From contig CAZEPV010000012.1 in NCBI GenBank assembly GCA_964514235.1, positions 1 through 55,853 on the forward strand: DNA of 55,853 nt. The letters run 5' to 3'. Positions 20,118 to 28,880 of this stretch are shown in pieces (position 1 is the stretch's first letter; each line of letters opens with the position of its first letter). The DNA comes from JAAYRQ01 sp035647235 (lineage in GTDB: Bacteria; Bacillota; Syntrophomonadia; Syntrophomonadales; Syntrophomonadaceae). Made by a program: the position numbers and the translations under genes. Under the pieces are notes generated by a model. The model saw nothing but the letters and a program-made list of their open reading frames with translations. It searched no databases and was not told the origin of the DNA.

Positions 20118-21410
20118 ATGTTGTGGCAGGAACATTATCAAAATAAAATTATTACCGTCGGGCAAGCCGTAGACTTTGTAAAATCGGGGGATCGGATAGT
20201 TTTAGCACATGCTTGTGGAGAACCGCAATTGACGGTGGATGCCTTGATGAATAGGGCCGCAGAATTCAGGGACATAGAAATAGTGCATGAAGTGCCTATG
20301 GGTAAAGCATTATATTGTAAAGCAGAATACGGAGAAGGGTTTAGACATAATGCATTTTTTGCTGGGCGAGCTAGTCGACGAGCTATAAATGAGGGAAGGG
20401 CTGACTATACCTCCCTTTACTTTCATGAGGTCCCCCATCTTTTTAGAAGCGGGGAATTTCCCATTGATATAGCCTTAGTTACTGTTTCGCCTCCAGACAG
20501 CGGTGGTTATGTAAGCTTGGGAGTATCGGTTGATTATACTTTGCAGGCTATCCATAGTGCTAGTTTGGTCATAGCCGAAGTAAATCCCAATATGCCCAGA
20601 ACTGGTGATGGCTCATTGGTTTCGGCCCTGGATATAGACTACTTCATACCAGTGGATACTCCACTTATCGAACTTTCCCCACCGACAATCGGTGAGGTCG
20701 AAAAGAAAATAGGGCAAAATATTGCCAATCTTATTAATGATGGTGATTGCCTTCAACTAGGCATCGGAGCAGTACCAGATGCCATTTTAGGGTTTCTAGA
20801 TGATAAAAAAGATTTGGGCATCCATTCGGAAATGATATCTGATGGGGTTATGGACTTGGTAGAAAGAGGGGTAGTTAACTGTTCACGTAAAAATTATTAC
20901 CCCAATAAGATTGTTATTACTTTTGCCATGGGAAGTAAAAAATTCTATAAATGGCTAGACAATAATCCCCTGATCGAGGCATTATCAGTTGACATTACTA
21001 ATGACCCCTTTATTATTGCCAAAAATGACAATTTAAAGGCGATCAATTCTGCTTTATCGGTTGATTTATTGGGACAGGTGGCGGCTGATATGTTAGCTAG
21101 TCTTCAGTTTAGTGGTGTAGGGGGACAGGTAGATTTCGTGCGGGGTGCGAATAATTCCCGAGGGGGTAAAGCTATCATTGCCTTACCAGCTACAGCCGCT
21201 AATGGCACTATCTCCCGTATAGTTGCTATGCTGTCGCCAGGGCAGGCGGTTACTACTAGCCGTAATGATGTGGACTATGTAGTTACTGAATACGGTGTGG
21301 CCCAGCTAAGGTGGAAAACTAATCGGGAACGGATGGATGCCTTAATAAATATAGCTGCACCTGAGTACCGTGAATCTCTCCGTAAGGAATACCAGCGAAT
21401 ATACAGATGA
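20118..21410 (+). CDS. 4-hydroxybutyrate/butyrate-type acetyl-CoA:acid CoA-transferase
   Basis: I start at 20118 (AAAGGGGG 7 bases upstream), giving 430 residues; a GTG 60 bases upstream lacks a ribosome site. It belongs to the acetyl-CoA hydrolase/transferase family (AbfT/Cat2 type). The conserved GIHSEMISDG places the putative catalytic Glu at residue 238, the number reported for the Clostridium aminobutyricum enzyme as I recall it. GIGAVPDA and the C-terminal YVVTEYGVAQLR are also typical. It would move CoA between acetyl-CoA and a short acid such as butyrate or 4-hydroxybutyrate. It is single, divergent from the GldA-like gene. The exact substrate cannot be read. Confidence 0.88.
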   Translation: MLWQEHYQNKIITVGQAVDFVKSGDRIVLAHACGEPQLTVDALMNRAAEFRDIEIVHEVPMGKALYCKAEYGEGFRHNAFFAGRASRRAINEGRADYTSLYFHEVPHLFRSGEFPIDIALVTVSPPDSGGYVSLGVSVDYTLQAIHSASLVIAEVNPNMPRTGDGSLVSALDIDYFIPVDTPLIELSPPTIGEVEKKIGQNIANLINDGDCLQLGIGAVPDAILGFLDDKKDLGIHSEMISDGVMDLVERGVVNCSRKNYYPNKIVITFAMGSKKFYKWLDNNPLIEALSVDITNDPFIIAKNDNLKAINSALSVDLLGQVAADMLASLQFSGVGGQVDFVRGANNSRGGKAIIALPATAANGTISRIVAMLSPGQAVTTSRNDVDYVVTEYGVAQLRWKTNRERMDALINIAAPEYRESLRKEYQRIYR

Positions 21411-21480
21411 TTTTCATTTTCCTTCAAGACTACATTATTTTTTCTTAGATCGGGGGTGTTTGGCCATAAAAAGACCCAGC

Positions 21481-21846
21481 TTAATAAATTCTCTTATCAG
21501 GAATGGCTCCCCGAACACCGCCTTTAGGATTATCCAAGTCCCCTTTATAGCGGGGGATAAGGTGAATATGTAAATGCATGACTGTTTGGCCAGCATCTAC
21601 ACCACAGTTTATTCCAATGTTATAGCCATCAGGCTGAAACTTATTATCTAACCATTCTTTTGCTTCATCAAGAAGTTCGTTTAATGCCTGGCGTTCTTCA
21701 TTGGTAGTCTCAAAGAAGTTAGCTATATGGCGTCTAGTTATAATCAGCATATGGCCAGGTGCTACTGGGTATTTGTCATATATAGCAAAAGCCAACTTAT
21801 TTTCTAGAATAATTCCATCGTGATTACAAAAGACACACTTATTCAT
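21481..21846 (-). CDS. HIT family nucleotide-binding hydrolase
   Basis: The protein has 121 residues. The catalytic signature VMHLHIHLIPRY is near residues 92-103. CVFCNHD at the start supplies the zinc cysteines seen in many HIT proteins, and GHMLIITRRHIANFFE is also typical. It hydrolyses or transfers nucleotide phosphoramidates or dinucleoside polyphosphates. AGGAGGTATATAA precedes the ATG. It is convergent with the CoA-transferase and lies just downstream of the VanW gene on the same strand (36 bases). Confidence 0.93.
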   Translation of the reverse strand: MNKCVFCNHDGIILENKLAFAIYDKYPVAPGHMLIITRRHIANFFETTNEERQALNELLDEAKEWLDNKFQPDGYNIGINCGVDAGQTVMHLHIHLIPRYKGDLDNPKGGVRGAIPDKRIY

Positions 21847-21882
21847 TTATATACCTCCTAAACATTATAAGAAAAACACTAA

Positions 21883-22710
21883 TTAAGGATTTAAATTATA
21901 TGAAGGTTGTAAGATAACTTGACTCTTTTCCCCGTCCCAAAAGATTTCAAAACCTAATAAATCTGCTAATTCACGTAAGGGTAAGTAAGTTTTGTCCACA
22001 ATGATGTATGTAGGCATAATATGGTTGGTTATTTCATCAAATAGGGTAATTATTTCCTTTGATGATAATTTAAGCAGGTCTATTGTTTCTCTCATTTCTA
22101 CGTATGTAGTGCCTTGATCTATAAAGGGTTCATTAGCGAAATATAATTCCGTTTCCATAAAAAAAATTGTAGATGAAGGTAATTGCTCGAAAATTGAGAG
22201 CTGTATTGTTTCATTATCAATATAGCTTTTTATTACTATGGGGTGGGCTAGGTTATTATAAAAACGGTAATCCTCTGTCTTCCAAGTAATAGCAGCATCT
22301 TCCCCTATAGGCAGGTAGCCTACACTGGCTACATGATTATGTCGTTCTAATATAAGTAGGTCTGTAGCTTTTACCGCTTGATGTAATATGCTTGAGGTCA
22401 TACATATACCACCGCCATATTTGTATATAGGGTATTTAGTCTTGCTGGAGATTAGGCCTTTTATGAAACCTTTATCCGGTGTGCGTATGCCAATGATATT
22501 ATTATAGGAGAAGGTGTCACCAGATTCCACCTTGGTATTGTCAAGCATTAATGCTGCAGTGATAGCATTATAAGCGTTTTCCGGTGACTCAGCATCGGTA
22601 ATTTTTAATTGAAAACTACCTAAAATCTTATCATAAGCCATAAGGTTATCTATTCTAAAAAACAAAGATAGTATTACTAGTAAGGCAATTAGCCCTATCC
22701 TTCTGGGCAT
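21883..22710 (-). CDS. VanW-family secreted protein with C-terminal stalk-like domain
   Basis: I choose ATG 22710 (AGGGAAGTGG upstream), giving 275 residues; TTG 22734 is possible. The N-terminal helix (about 5-21) is a signal or anchor. The VanW core follows: NTKVESGDTFSYNNIIG, YGGGICMTSSILHQAV and RHNHVASVGYLPIGEDAAI. The last 50 residues (YIIVDKTYLPLRELADLLGF, then WDGEKSQVIL) look like half of a copper-amine-oxidase-N stalk domain, probably wall binding. VanW proteins are common in spore formers; their activity is not settled. It begins 26 bases after the stop of the activase gene, so they may be co-transcribed. Confidence 0.85.
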   Translation of the reverse strand: MPRRIGLIALLVILSLFFRIDNLMAYDKILGSFQLKITDAESPENAYNAITAALMLDNTKVESGDTFSYNNIIGIRTPDKGFIKGLISSKTKYPIYKYGGGICMTSSILHQAVKATDLLILERHNHVASVGYLPIGEDAAITWKTEDYRFYNNLAHPIVIKSYIDNETIQLSIFEQLPSSTIFFMETELYFANEPFIDQGTTYVEMRETIDLLKLSSKEIITLFDEITNHIMPTYIIVDKTYLPLRELADLLGFEIFWDGEKSQVILQPSYNLNP

Positions 22711-22736
22711 GATTCCACTTCCCTCAATTATCAAAA

Positions 22737-25700
22737 TTATTTCAAATGACTAGTGGTTAAATTATGATTTTTTATTACTTTATATTTATATATTTTTCTT
22801 CTTTTGGCTGTGGGGAAAATAGTCGTCTCATTCATGTTTTTAAAGGCTACAGACAAGAGCAGTTTTATGCGGTTAAGCTGGTTTACTTCACTAGCCCCAG
22901 GGTCATAATCAATAGCCGTAATATTAGCTAAGGGGTAATGCCTTTTTAATTCTTTTATCATGCCTTTGCCTGTAACATGATTAGGCAGACAGCCAAAGGG
23001 TTGTACACATACTATATTGGGAGTGCCAGATTCTATTAAATCAATCATTTCGGCAGTTAAAAACCAGCCTTCCCCGCAATGGTGGCCCAAAGACATAATG
23101 GGTTTAGCTAAGTCGGCTTTATGATATATAGAGCTAGGTGCACTAAAGCGTTCACTTTTGTTGAGGTAATAATTAGCTATCCAACGGCTCCTTTCTAGTA
23201 AGTGAATGAGGAATTTACCGATTAGTCTATCCCTAGCCTTTCCAGTAATGAATTCAGATTTGTATATATAATCATAGGCACTGTAAGTGAAAAAGTCTAA
23301 AAGTTCTGGCATAACCACCTCGGCTCCTTCAGCTTCTAAAATTCTAATTATGTCATTATTAGCTGTAGGATGATATTTAACCAGAATTTCTCCGACCACA
23401 CCTACCTTAGGTTTCTTTTCACTGGTAATTTCTAGTTTATCAAATTCTTCTACTATTCGCTTCACATTATATCTAAATTCATTCTTCCGATCTGTAGCTA
23501 ATTGTATTTTACAACGATCTACCCATCTTTCATATAATAAATCAGCTGAACCTGGGATTTTTTCATATGGTCTCACCCGATGCAAAACTCGCATGAGCAA
23601 ATCCCCATATACCACAGCATAAACCGCCTTTTTTAGTAAACCAAAAGTAATCTTAAATCCAGGATTTATATCGGCTCCGTAAAAGTTAGCAGAAATTATA
23701 GGAATATTACCGTATCCCGCTTCATATAGTGCCTTCTTGAGCAGACCAATGTAATTTGTAGCTCTGCAGCCACCACCAGTCTGGCTAATAATTACCGAGG
23801 TATTATTCAAGTCGTACTTTCCAGAATCGAGAGCCTCTAGGAGTTGTCCTATAACAATGATGGCGGGATAACAAGCATCATTATTAACAAACTTTACCCC
23901 TTCATCAATAGCCTGCCTATCGACCGAAGGCAGCACGACAATATTATATCCTTCTTGTTTAAAGGCTTCCTCTAATAGCTCGAAATGTATAGGAGCCATT
24001 TGTGGTGAAAGAATAGTATGATTAGCTTTAGCTTCGGTGGTGAATAAAGGCCTTTTTGCTTTAGGGGGTTGAATTTGTGGGACCCAATTATTTTGGACTC
24101 TTTCCTTTATAACTGCAAGTAGGGAGCGGATTCTAATTCTAGCGGCCCCTAAATTAGCCCCCTCATCAATTTTTAGGCTAGTATAAACCTTCCCTTGGCG
24201 ATTTAACAGTTCTTGTACTTGTTCAGTAGTAATGGCATCTATACCACAACCAAATGAATTGAGCTGGATTAATTCCAGATTATCTTGGTGGGTAACATAA
24301 TCAGCGGCTGCATATAGTCTAGAATGATACATCCACTGATCGACTACCCTAAGGGGTCTTTCAACATTACCTAAATGAGATATAGAGTCCTCTGTTAAGA
24401 CTGCCATACCTAGAGAGTTGATAATTTCTGGGATACCGTGATTTATTTCGGGGTCTAAGTGGTAAGGCCTGCCAGCTAGGACTATTCCTTTTTGGCCAGT
24501 TTCCTTCAGATAATCTAAGACCTTTTTCCCTTGGATTTTTATATCTTTTTTAAAGTCCAAATCCTCTTGCCAGGCCTTATTAACTGCCCTGGCTATTTCC
24601 CTTTTGTTAATTCCCATAAATGCAAATTCTTGATGGAGTCTATTAACCAATTGCTTTTTATTATCATAGGGCAAGAAAGGTGTCATAAGGGTTACTTCAT
24701 TTTCCCGAATTATATCCATATTGTTTTTTATTACTTCTGGATAGGATATAACCATGGGACAATTGAAATTATTGTTGGCATCCTTTTGTTCGATTCTTTC
24801 ATGTATAATTGAAGGGTAAAAAATTAATTTAATTCCTTTTTCTATTAATGCTGCAATATGTCCATGGGCTATTTTAGCTGGAAAACAAGCAGTATCTGAA
24901 GGGATGGTATCAGCCCCCAAATCATATATATCCCGCGAGGAACGGGGTGATAATTCTACCCTAAAACCTAAATCGGTAAAGAAGGTAAACCAAAAGGGAT
25001 AATTTTCATACATATTTAGTACCATAGGTATACCTATTGGACCTCTTTTAGCCTTTTCCATAGCTAATGGTTGATAGTTTACTAGTCTTTCATATTTATA
25101 ATCATAAAGATTAGGTAAAAGGGCTTTTTTATTAGCTTTACCCACCATTTTTTCACAACGATTACCCGATATGTATCGGTTGCCATCTGGGAAACTATTG
25201 ATAGTCAGCAAGCATTTATTATTACAACCTGCACAACGGGTTAACCTAGTTTTTACGGAAAAGGAATTCAACTTTTCAGCAGATATGATGGAACTTACTT
25301 CATCTAGCTGGCTTTGTTTTTGGGCTATTAGTGCTGCACCAAAAGCCCCCATTAATGGGGCTATATTGGGTCTAATTACTTCCTTATCCGCGATAATTTC
25401 TAGACACCTTAATACTGAATCATTTTGAAAAGTGCCACCTTGTACTACGATATTTTCTCCCAAATCATCAGCACTGCGCATTTTAATGACCTTAAATAGA
25501 GCGTTTTTGATAACCGAATAGGATAAACCTGCCGAAATATCAGCAGGTGTAGCCCCTTCCTTTTGGGCTTGTTTCACCATGGAATTCATAAAGACGGTAC
25601 ATCTGGAACCTAGATCAACGGGAGCCTGTGATTGGAGAGCTAAACTGGCAAATTCCTTGACGGGGGTATTTAGTGATTCAGCAAAACCTTCAATAAATGA

Positions 25701-27053
25701 ACCACAGCCTGATGAGCAGGCTTCATTTAGCATAATGTCCTCTATAATACCATTTTTAATCCTTAGACATTTCATATCTTGCCCACCGATATCTAAGATT
25801 AAATCTACTTGAGGATTAAAAAACTTGGCTGCTGTATAATGGGCTATGGTTTCAACTTCACCAATATCGATATTAAAAGCAGTTTTTAATAGATTTTCTC
25901 CATATCCAGTAACGGCTGCGTTTTTAATAATGGCGGTGGTTGGTAATTTACGGTATAAATCCTCCAAGATATTCAACCCTGATTTCAAGGGGCTACCCCC
26001 ATTATTAGTATAATACGAATATAATAGGGCTCCATTTTCATCAATTAAAGCAGCCTTAGTAGTGGTAGAACCCGCATCAATACCTAAATAACAATCTCCG
26101 CTATATGTGGCTATATTTCTAGTATTAATTTTGTGTAAACTATGCCTATGATAAAAATCATCGGCTTCTTTTTCATCCAAAAATAAGGGTCTAAGACGCA
26201 TTACTTCTTGATGGTTAGTAATATCTAGTGTTTTTAAGTGATGGATTAGATTAGACAAAAGCCTAGGTGACTCTGTTGTAGAAGCTAGTGCAGCCCCCAT
26301 AGCCACAAAGAATTGGGCATGATCTGGGAATATAGCTTGTTGGTCGGAAAGTTTTAGAGTTTCCTTAAACCTAGCCCTAAGTTCGGATAAGAAAAAAAGT
26401 GGACCACCTAAGAAAGCCACATTTCCCCTTATTGGTTTCCCGCATGCAAGTCCGCTGATAGTTTGGTTAACCACAGCTTGGAAAATCGAGGCAGCAATAT
26501 CCCCTTTGCGGGCCCCTTCATTTAATAATACTTGTATATCAGTTTTTGCAAATACTCCACAGCGTGCTGCTACAGGATATATAGTAGTATAAGTTTTGGC
26601 CAGTTCATTTAAGCCCGATGCATCAGTACCTAGAAGAGTAGCCATTTGGTCAATGAATGCCCCAGTTCCCCCCGCACATATACCATTCATCCTTTGGTCT
26701 AAGCTACCTTCAAAAAAGGTTATTTTAGCATCTTCACCACCTAATTCAATGGCAACATTTGTTTCGGGGATAAATTTTTCAATCGTATGGGTACAAGCAA
26801 TTACTTCTTGTACGTGGGGGATTCCTATCCAGGTAGAAACGGCCAGGCCAGCAGAGCCTGTAACCATGATAGTAAGTGGTTTATTTCCTATGGTTTTAAG
26901 TGCATTACTTAAAAGTTCAGTAGTATATCTTTTTGTTTCTGCATAATGTCTTTTATAATTTTGATAAACAACCTGACCATCTTTATCTATAACCACTAAT
27001 TTTACTGTAGTAGATCCTACATCCAAACCCATATGTAGTGTTTCATTAATCAT
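22737..27053 (-). CDS. Large 2-hydroxyacyl-CoA dehydratase-activase-like protein (BadF/HgdC type), double ATPase
   Basis: The protein has 1438 residues. Two ASKHA ATPase modules come first: LDVGSTTVKLVVID (about 9) with GICAGGTGAF and ARCGVFAKTDIQ, whose Cys match the [4Fe-4S] ligands of HgdC; and GIDAGSTTTKAALIDENG (about 324) with LDIGGQDMKCLRI, CSSGCGSFIEGF and SRCTVFMNS. A Cys-rich linker (TRCAGCNNKCLLT, about 610) leads to the DUF2229-type region and a C-terminal part related to the dehydratase subunits (GHHCGEGWFLTAEMI, VQPFGCLPNHVTGKG). Such fused proteins are widespread in anaerobes and are thought to drive ATP-dependent low-potential electron transfer. No separate dehydratase genes lie nearby, so the partner is unknown. 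Confidence 0.88.
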   Translation of the reverse strand: MINETLHMGLDVGSTTVKLVVIDKDGQVVYQNYKRHYAETKRYTTELLSNALKTIGNKPLTIMVTGSAGLAVSTWIGIPHVQEVIACTHTIEKFIPETNVAIELGGEDAKITFFEGSLDQRMNGICAGGTGAFIDQMATLLGTDASGLNELAKTYTTIYPVAARCGVFAKTDIQVLLNEGARKGDIAASIFQAVVNQTISGLACGKPIRGNVAFLGGPLFFLSELRARFKETLKLSDQQAIFPDHAQFFVAMGAALASTTESPRLLSNLIHHLKTLDITNHQEVMRLRPLFLDEKEADDFYHRHSLHKINTRNIATYSGDCYLGIDAGSTTTKAALIDENGALLYSYYTNNGGSPLKSGLNILEDLYRKLPTTAIIKNAAVTGYGENLLKTAFNIDIGEVETIAHYTAAKFFNPQVDLILDIGGQDMKCLRIKNGIIEDIMLNEACSSGCGSFIEGFAESLNTPVKEFASLALQSQAPVDLGSRCTVFMNSMVKQAQKEGATPADISAGLSYSVIKNALFKVIKMRSADDLGENIVVQGGTFQNDSVLRCLEIIADKEVIRPNIAPLMGAFGAALIAQKQSQLDEVSSIISAEKLNSFSVKTRLTRCAGCNNKCLLTINSFPDGNRYISGNRCEKMVGKANKKALLPNLYDYKYERLVNYQPLAMEKAKRGPIGIPMVLNMYENYPFWFTFFTDLGFRVELSPRSSRDIYDLGADTIPSDTACFPAKIAHGHIAALIEKGIKLIFYPSIIHERIEQKDANNNFNCPMVISYPEVIKNNMDIIRENEVTLMTPFLPYDNKKQLVNRLHQEFAFMGINKREIARAVNKAWQEDLDFKKDIKIQGKKVLDYLKETGQKGIVLAGRPYHLDPEINHGIPEIINSLGMAVLTEDSISHLGNVERPLRVVDQWMYHSRLYAAADYVTHQDNLELIQLNSFGCGIDAITTEQVQELLNRQGKVYTSLKIDEGANLGAARIRIRSLLAVIKERVQNNWVPQIQPPKAKRPLFTTEAKANHTILSPQMAPIHFELLEEAFKQEGYNIVVLPSVDRQAIDEGVKFVNNDACYPAIIVIGQLLEALDSGKYDLNNTSVIISQTGGGCRATNYIGLLKKALYEAGYGNIPIISANFYGADINPGFKITFGLLKKAVYAVVYGDLLMRVLHRVRPYEKIPGSADLLYERWVDRCKIQLATDRKNEFRYNVKRIVEEFDKLEITSEKKPKVGVVGEILVKYHPTANNDIIRILEAEGAEVVMPELLDFFTYSAYDYIYKSEFITGKARDRLIGKFLIHLLERSRWIANYYLNKSERFSAPSSIYHKADLAKPIMSLGHHCGEGWFLTAEMIDLIESGTPNIVCVQPFGCLPNHVTGKGMIKELKRHYPLANITAIDYDPGASEVNQLNRIKLLLSVAFKNMNETTIFPTAKRRKIYKYKVIKNHNLTTSHLK

Positions 27054-27327
27054 TTCGACCCCTCCGTAATTTAAGAAAGCGAATTAAAGTGTTTGAATAA
27101 GGTAATTTCATGGTAGTTTAAAAGCATTTTTTAGTCAAATTAGATTAATGTAAATTTACCCTAAGTTTTAAGCACAAATTCAAACCCTTCCTAAAATATA
27201 TTAAAGTGTAGGGAATTTTGGATTTTAGGCAGGGGGGAAGAAAAATAAAACAAGACTTTCAGCTTATTTTATGGTATATAATCCATATAGGATCTTAAAG
27301 ATTCATATATTACAAAGGAGGTATTTG

Positions 27328-27912
27328 ATGAAATCACTAAAAGGAACTAGAACTGCTGAAAACCTCATGAAGGCATTTGCTGGTGAATCACAGGCTAGAG
27401 GAAGATATATGATGTATGCTTCAATAGCAAAAAAAGAAGGATATGTTCAAATAGCTAATTTATTTACGGAAACTGCCCGTAATGAATATGAACATGCGAA
27501 AAGATTTTATAAATTTCTACCAGAAAGCCTTAATGGTGAACCAGTTGAAATTACGGCCGATTACCCTGTAGCTTTGGGTGATACTAAGTTTAACCTGCAA
27601 GCCGCAGCCGATGGGGAAAATGAAGAATGGGATAAACTGTATCCTGAATTTGCTGACATAGCAGATGAGGAAGGCTTCCCCGTTATAGCGGTAGTATTTA
27701 GGAAAATTGCGGAAGTAGAAAAACATCACGAAGCTAGGTATAGAAAATTACTAGCTAACCTAGAAAGTGGCAAAATATTCAAAAAGGACCAAGTAGTAGA
27801 ATGGAAATGCGACAACTGCGGATATGTGCATGAAGGCAAAGAAGCACCCCAAATGTGTCCTGCTTGTGCCCATCCCCAGGATTTCTTCGAGGTATTTGCT
27901 GAGAATTATTAA
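27328..27912 (+). CDS. rbr: Rubrerythrin
   Basis: I start at 27328 (AAAGGAGGTATTTG before ATG), giving 194 residues. The N-terminal diiron four-helix domain has AGESQARGRY, RNEYEHAKRF, EVEKHHEARY and the other usual ligands. The C-terminal rubredoxin domain has CDNCGYVHEG and CPACAHPQDFFEV. It reduces hydrogen peroxide in the cytoplasm of anaerobes, usually under oxidative-stress control. It is a single gene with a 270-base upstream spacer and a good terminator. Confidence 0.97.
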   Translation: MKSLKGTRTAENLMKAFAGESQARGRYMMYASIAKKEGYVQIANLFTETARNEYEHAKRFYKFLPESLNGEPVEITADYPVALGDTKFNLQAAADGENEEWDKLYPEFADIADEEGFPVIAVVFRKIAEVEKHHEARYRKLLANLESGKIFKKDQVVEWKCDNCGYVHEGKEAPQMCPACAHPQDFFEVFAENY

Positions 27913-27926
27913 CATTTATTAGGACA

Positions 27927-27973
27927 AAAACCTGCAGTATGCATTTAAAAACATCTACTGCAGGTTTTATTTT
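27927..27973. terminator. Bidirectional terminator after rubrerythrin
   Basis: The 13-bp stem AAAACCTGCAGTA (27927-27939) with TACTGCAGGTTTT (27956-27968) is followed by ATTTT. The A-rich left end lets it work also for the minus-strand regulator. Confidence 0.9.
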
Positions 27974-28003
27974 AAGAATATTTAATGGTAACTACTAAAG
28001 TAG

Positions 28004-28390
28004 TTATTGATTATTTGGCTTGCCTTCTAAATACGGAATAATAGTTTTGACCAGCTTTATTATTAATTCTTGTTCCTTAGCAGAACATCTATAAAACAAA
28101 TCATTAAGCTCTATTAGCTTCACATTTTCTTCTCTTACCTTATAAACAAGGTAGTCTTCCTGAACATAACCATGATTATCCTCAATGCCAAAAACAATAT
28201 AATCTGTGGATAAGTGCAGACATGTAGCAATATCGGCCAAAACGGCTAGGCTCATTTGCCTTTCCCCTCGTTCAATTTGTCCAATATAGTATTCAGACAA
28301 TGCGACTAATTCTGCAAATTCCTGCCGAGATAGTCCTAGCCTTTCTCTTCCTTGCCGAACCCGTTGGCCCAGAGCTTTGATATCTATCAT
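28004..28390 (-). CDS. XRE-family transcriptional regulator
   Basis: The protein has 128 residues. The N-terminal helix-turn-helix (residues 6-66) reads LGQRVRQGRERLGLSRQEFA, then VALSEYYIGQIERGERQMSL and CLHLSTDYIVFG, a textbook XRE/Cro domain. The 60-residue C-terminal part is helical (LNDLFYRCSAKEQELIIKLV), as in small clostridial regulators. It is divergent from the Spo0E-like gene, with 140 bases between. Its targets are unknown; control of that shared region is the simplest guess. Confidence 0.9.
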   Translation of the reverse strand: MIDIKALGQRVRQGRERLGLSRQEFAELVALSEYYIGQIERGERQMSLAVLADIATCLHLSTDYIVFGIEDNHGYVQEDYLVYKVREENVKLIELNDLFYRCSAKEQELIIKLVKTIIPYLEGKPNNQ

Positions 28391-28468
28391 GATAATTATT
28401 CACTCCCAAATTATACTCTACCTAAATCTGGCTGGTCACGGAACTTGCTCACAGCCTAAATATATCAA

Positions 28469-28497
28469 TTGCATATAGCCAATTATTATTGTAAAAT
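28469..28497 (+). promoter_or_regulatory. SigA-type promoter of the Spo0E-like gene
   Basis: TTGCAT (28469-28474), a 17-base spacer and TAAAAT (28492-28497) lie 33 bases before the ATG. Confidence 0.6.
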
Positions 28498-28530
28498 TAT
28501 CTAGGAATAGCTTTGGGAGGGATAGACTGA

Positions 28531-28686
28531 ATGGGAGAAAAAGAAAAAATAGAAGCTACTAGGATCATTCTAACTGAAGCGATTAAGCAGAATAAAGATA
28601 AGAAGACTATCCTCAATATTAGCGAAGAACTTGACCAATATATTGTAGATTATTATTTAAAGCAAAATCAGGATGAAAGGAAATAA
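28531..28686 (+). CDS. Spo0E-like aspartyl-phosphate phosphatase family peptide
   Basis: A 51-residue gene with GGGAGGG 8 bases before the ATG. The C-terminal half, LNISEELDQYIVDYY, fits the Spo0E-family motif S-x-x-L-D followed by I-x-x-Y-Y, in a predicted two-helix hairpin. Family members remove phosphate from Spo0A-P and so delay sporulation. Its presence supports an endospore-forming host. It lies alone between an XRE regulator and a MATE exporter. The short length limits certainty, but motif, length and promoter agree. Confidence 0.7.
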   Translation: MGEKEKIEATRIILTEAIKQNKDKKTILNISEELDQYIVDYYLKQNQDERK

Positions 28687-28880
28687 TTTTAAGGACTTTA
28701 AAATAGAATATGGTCTTGCTCAAAGTTATTATGGCTCTTTATAAATAAGGGGCCTTTTTATTTACTATTATTTAAGGAACTTATCTTATCAAAAAAATTT
28801 ATGTTATAGTATTCATTATCACAAAAGCATTTATTGTTTGTTAGTTTAATCTTTTTGTAGAAATCTGGAGGAAGTTTATA

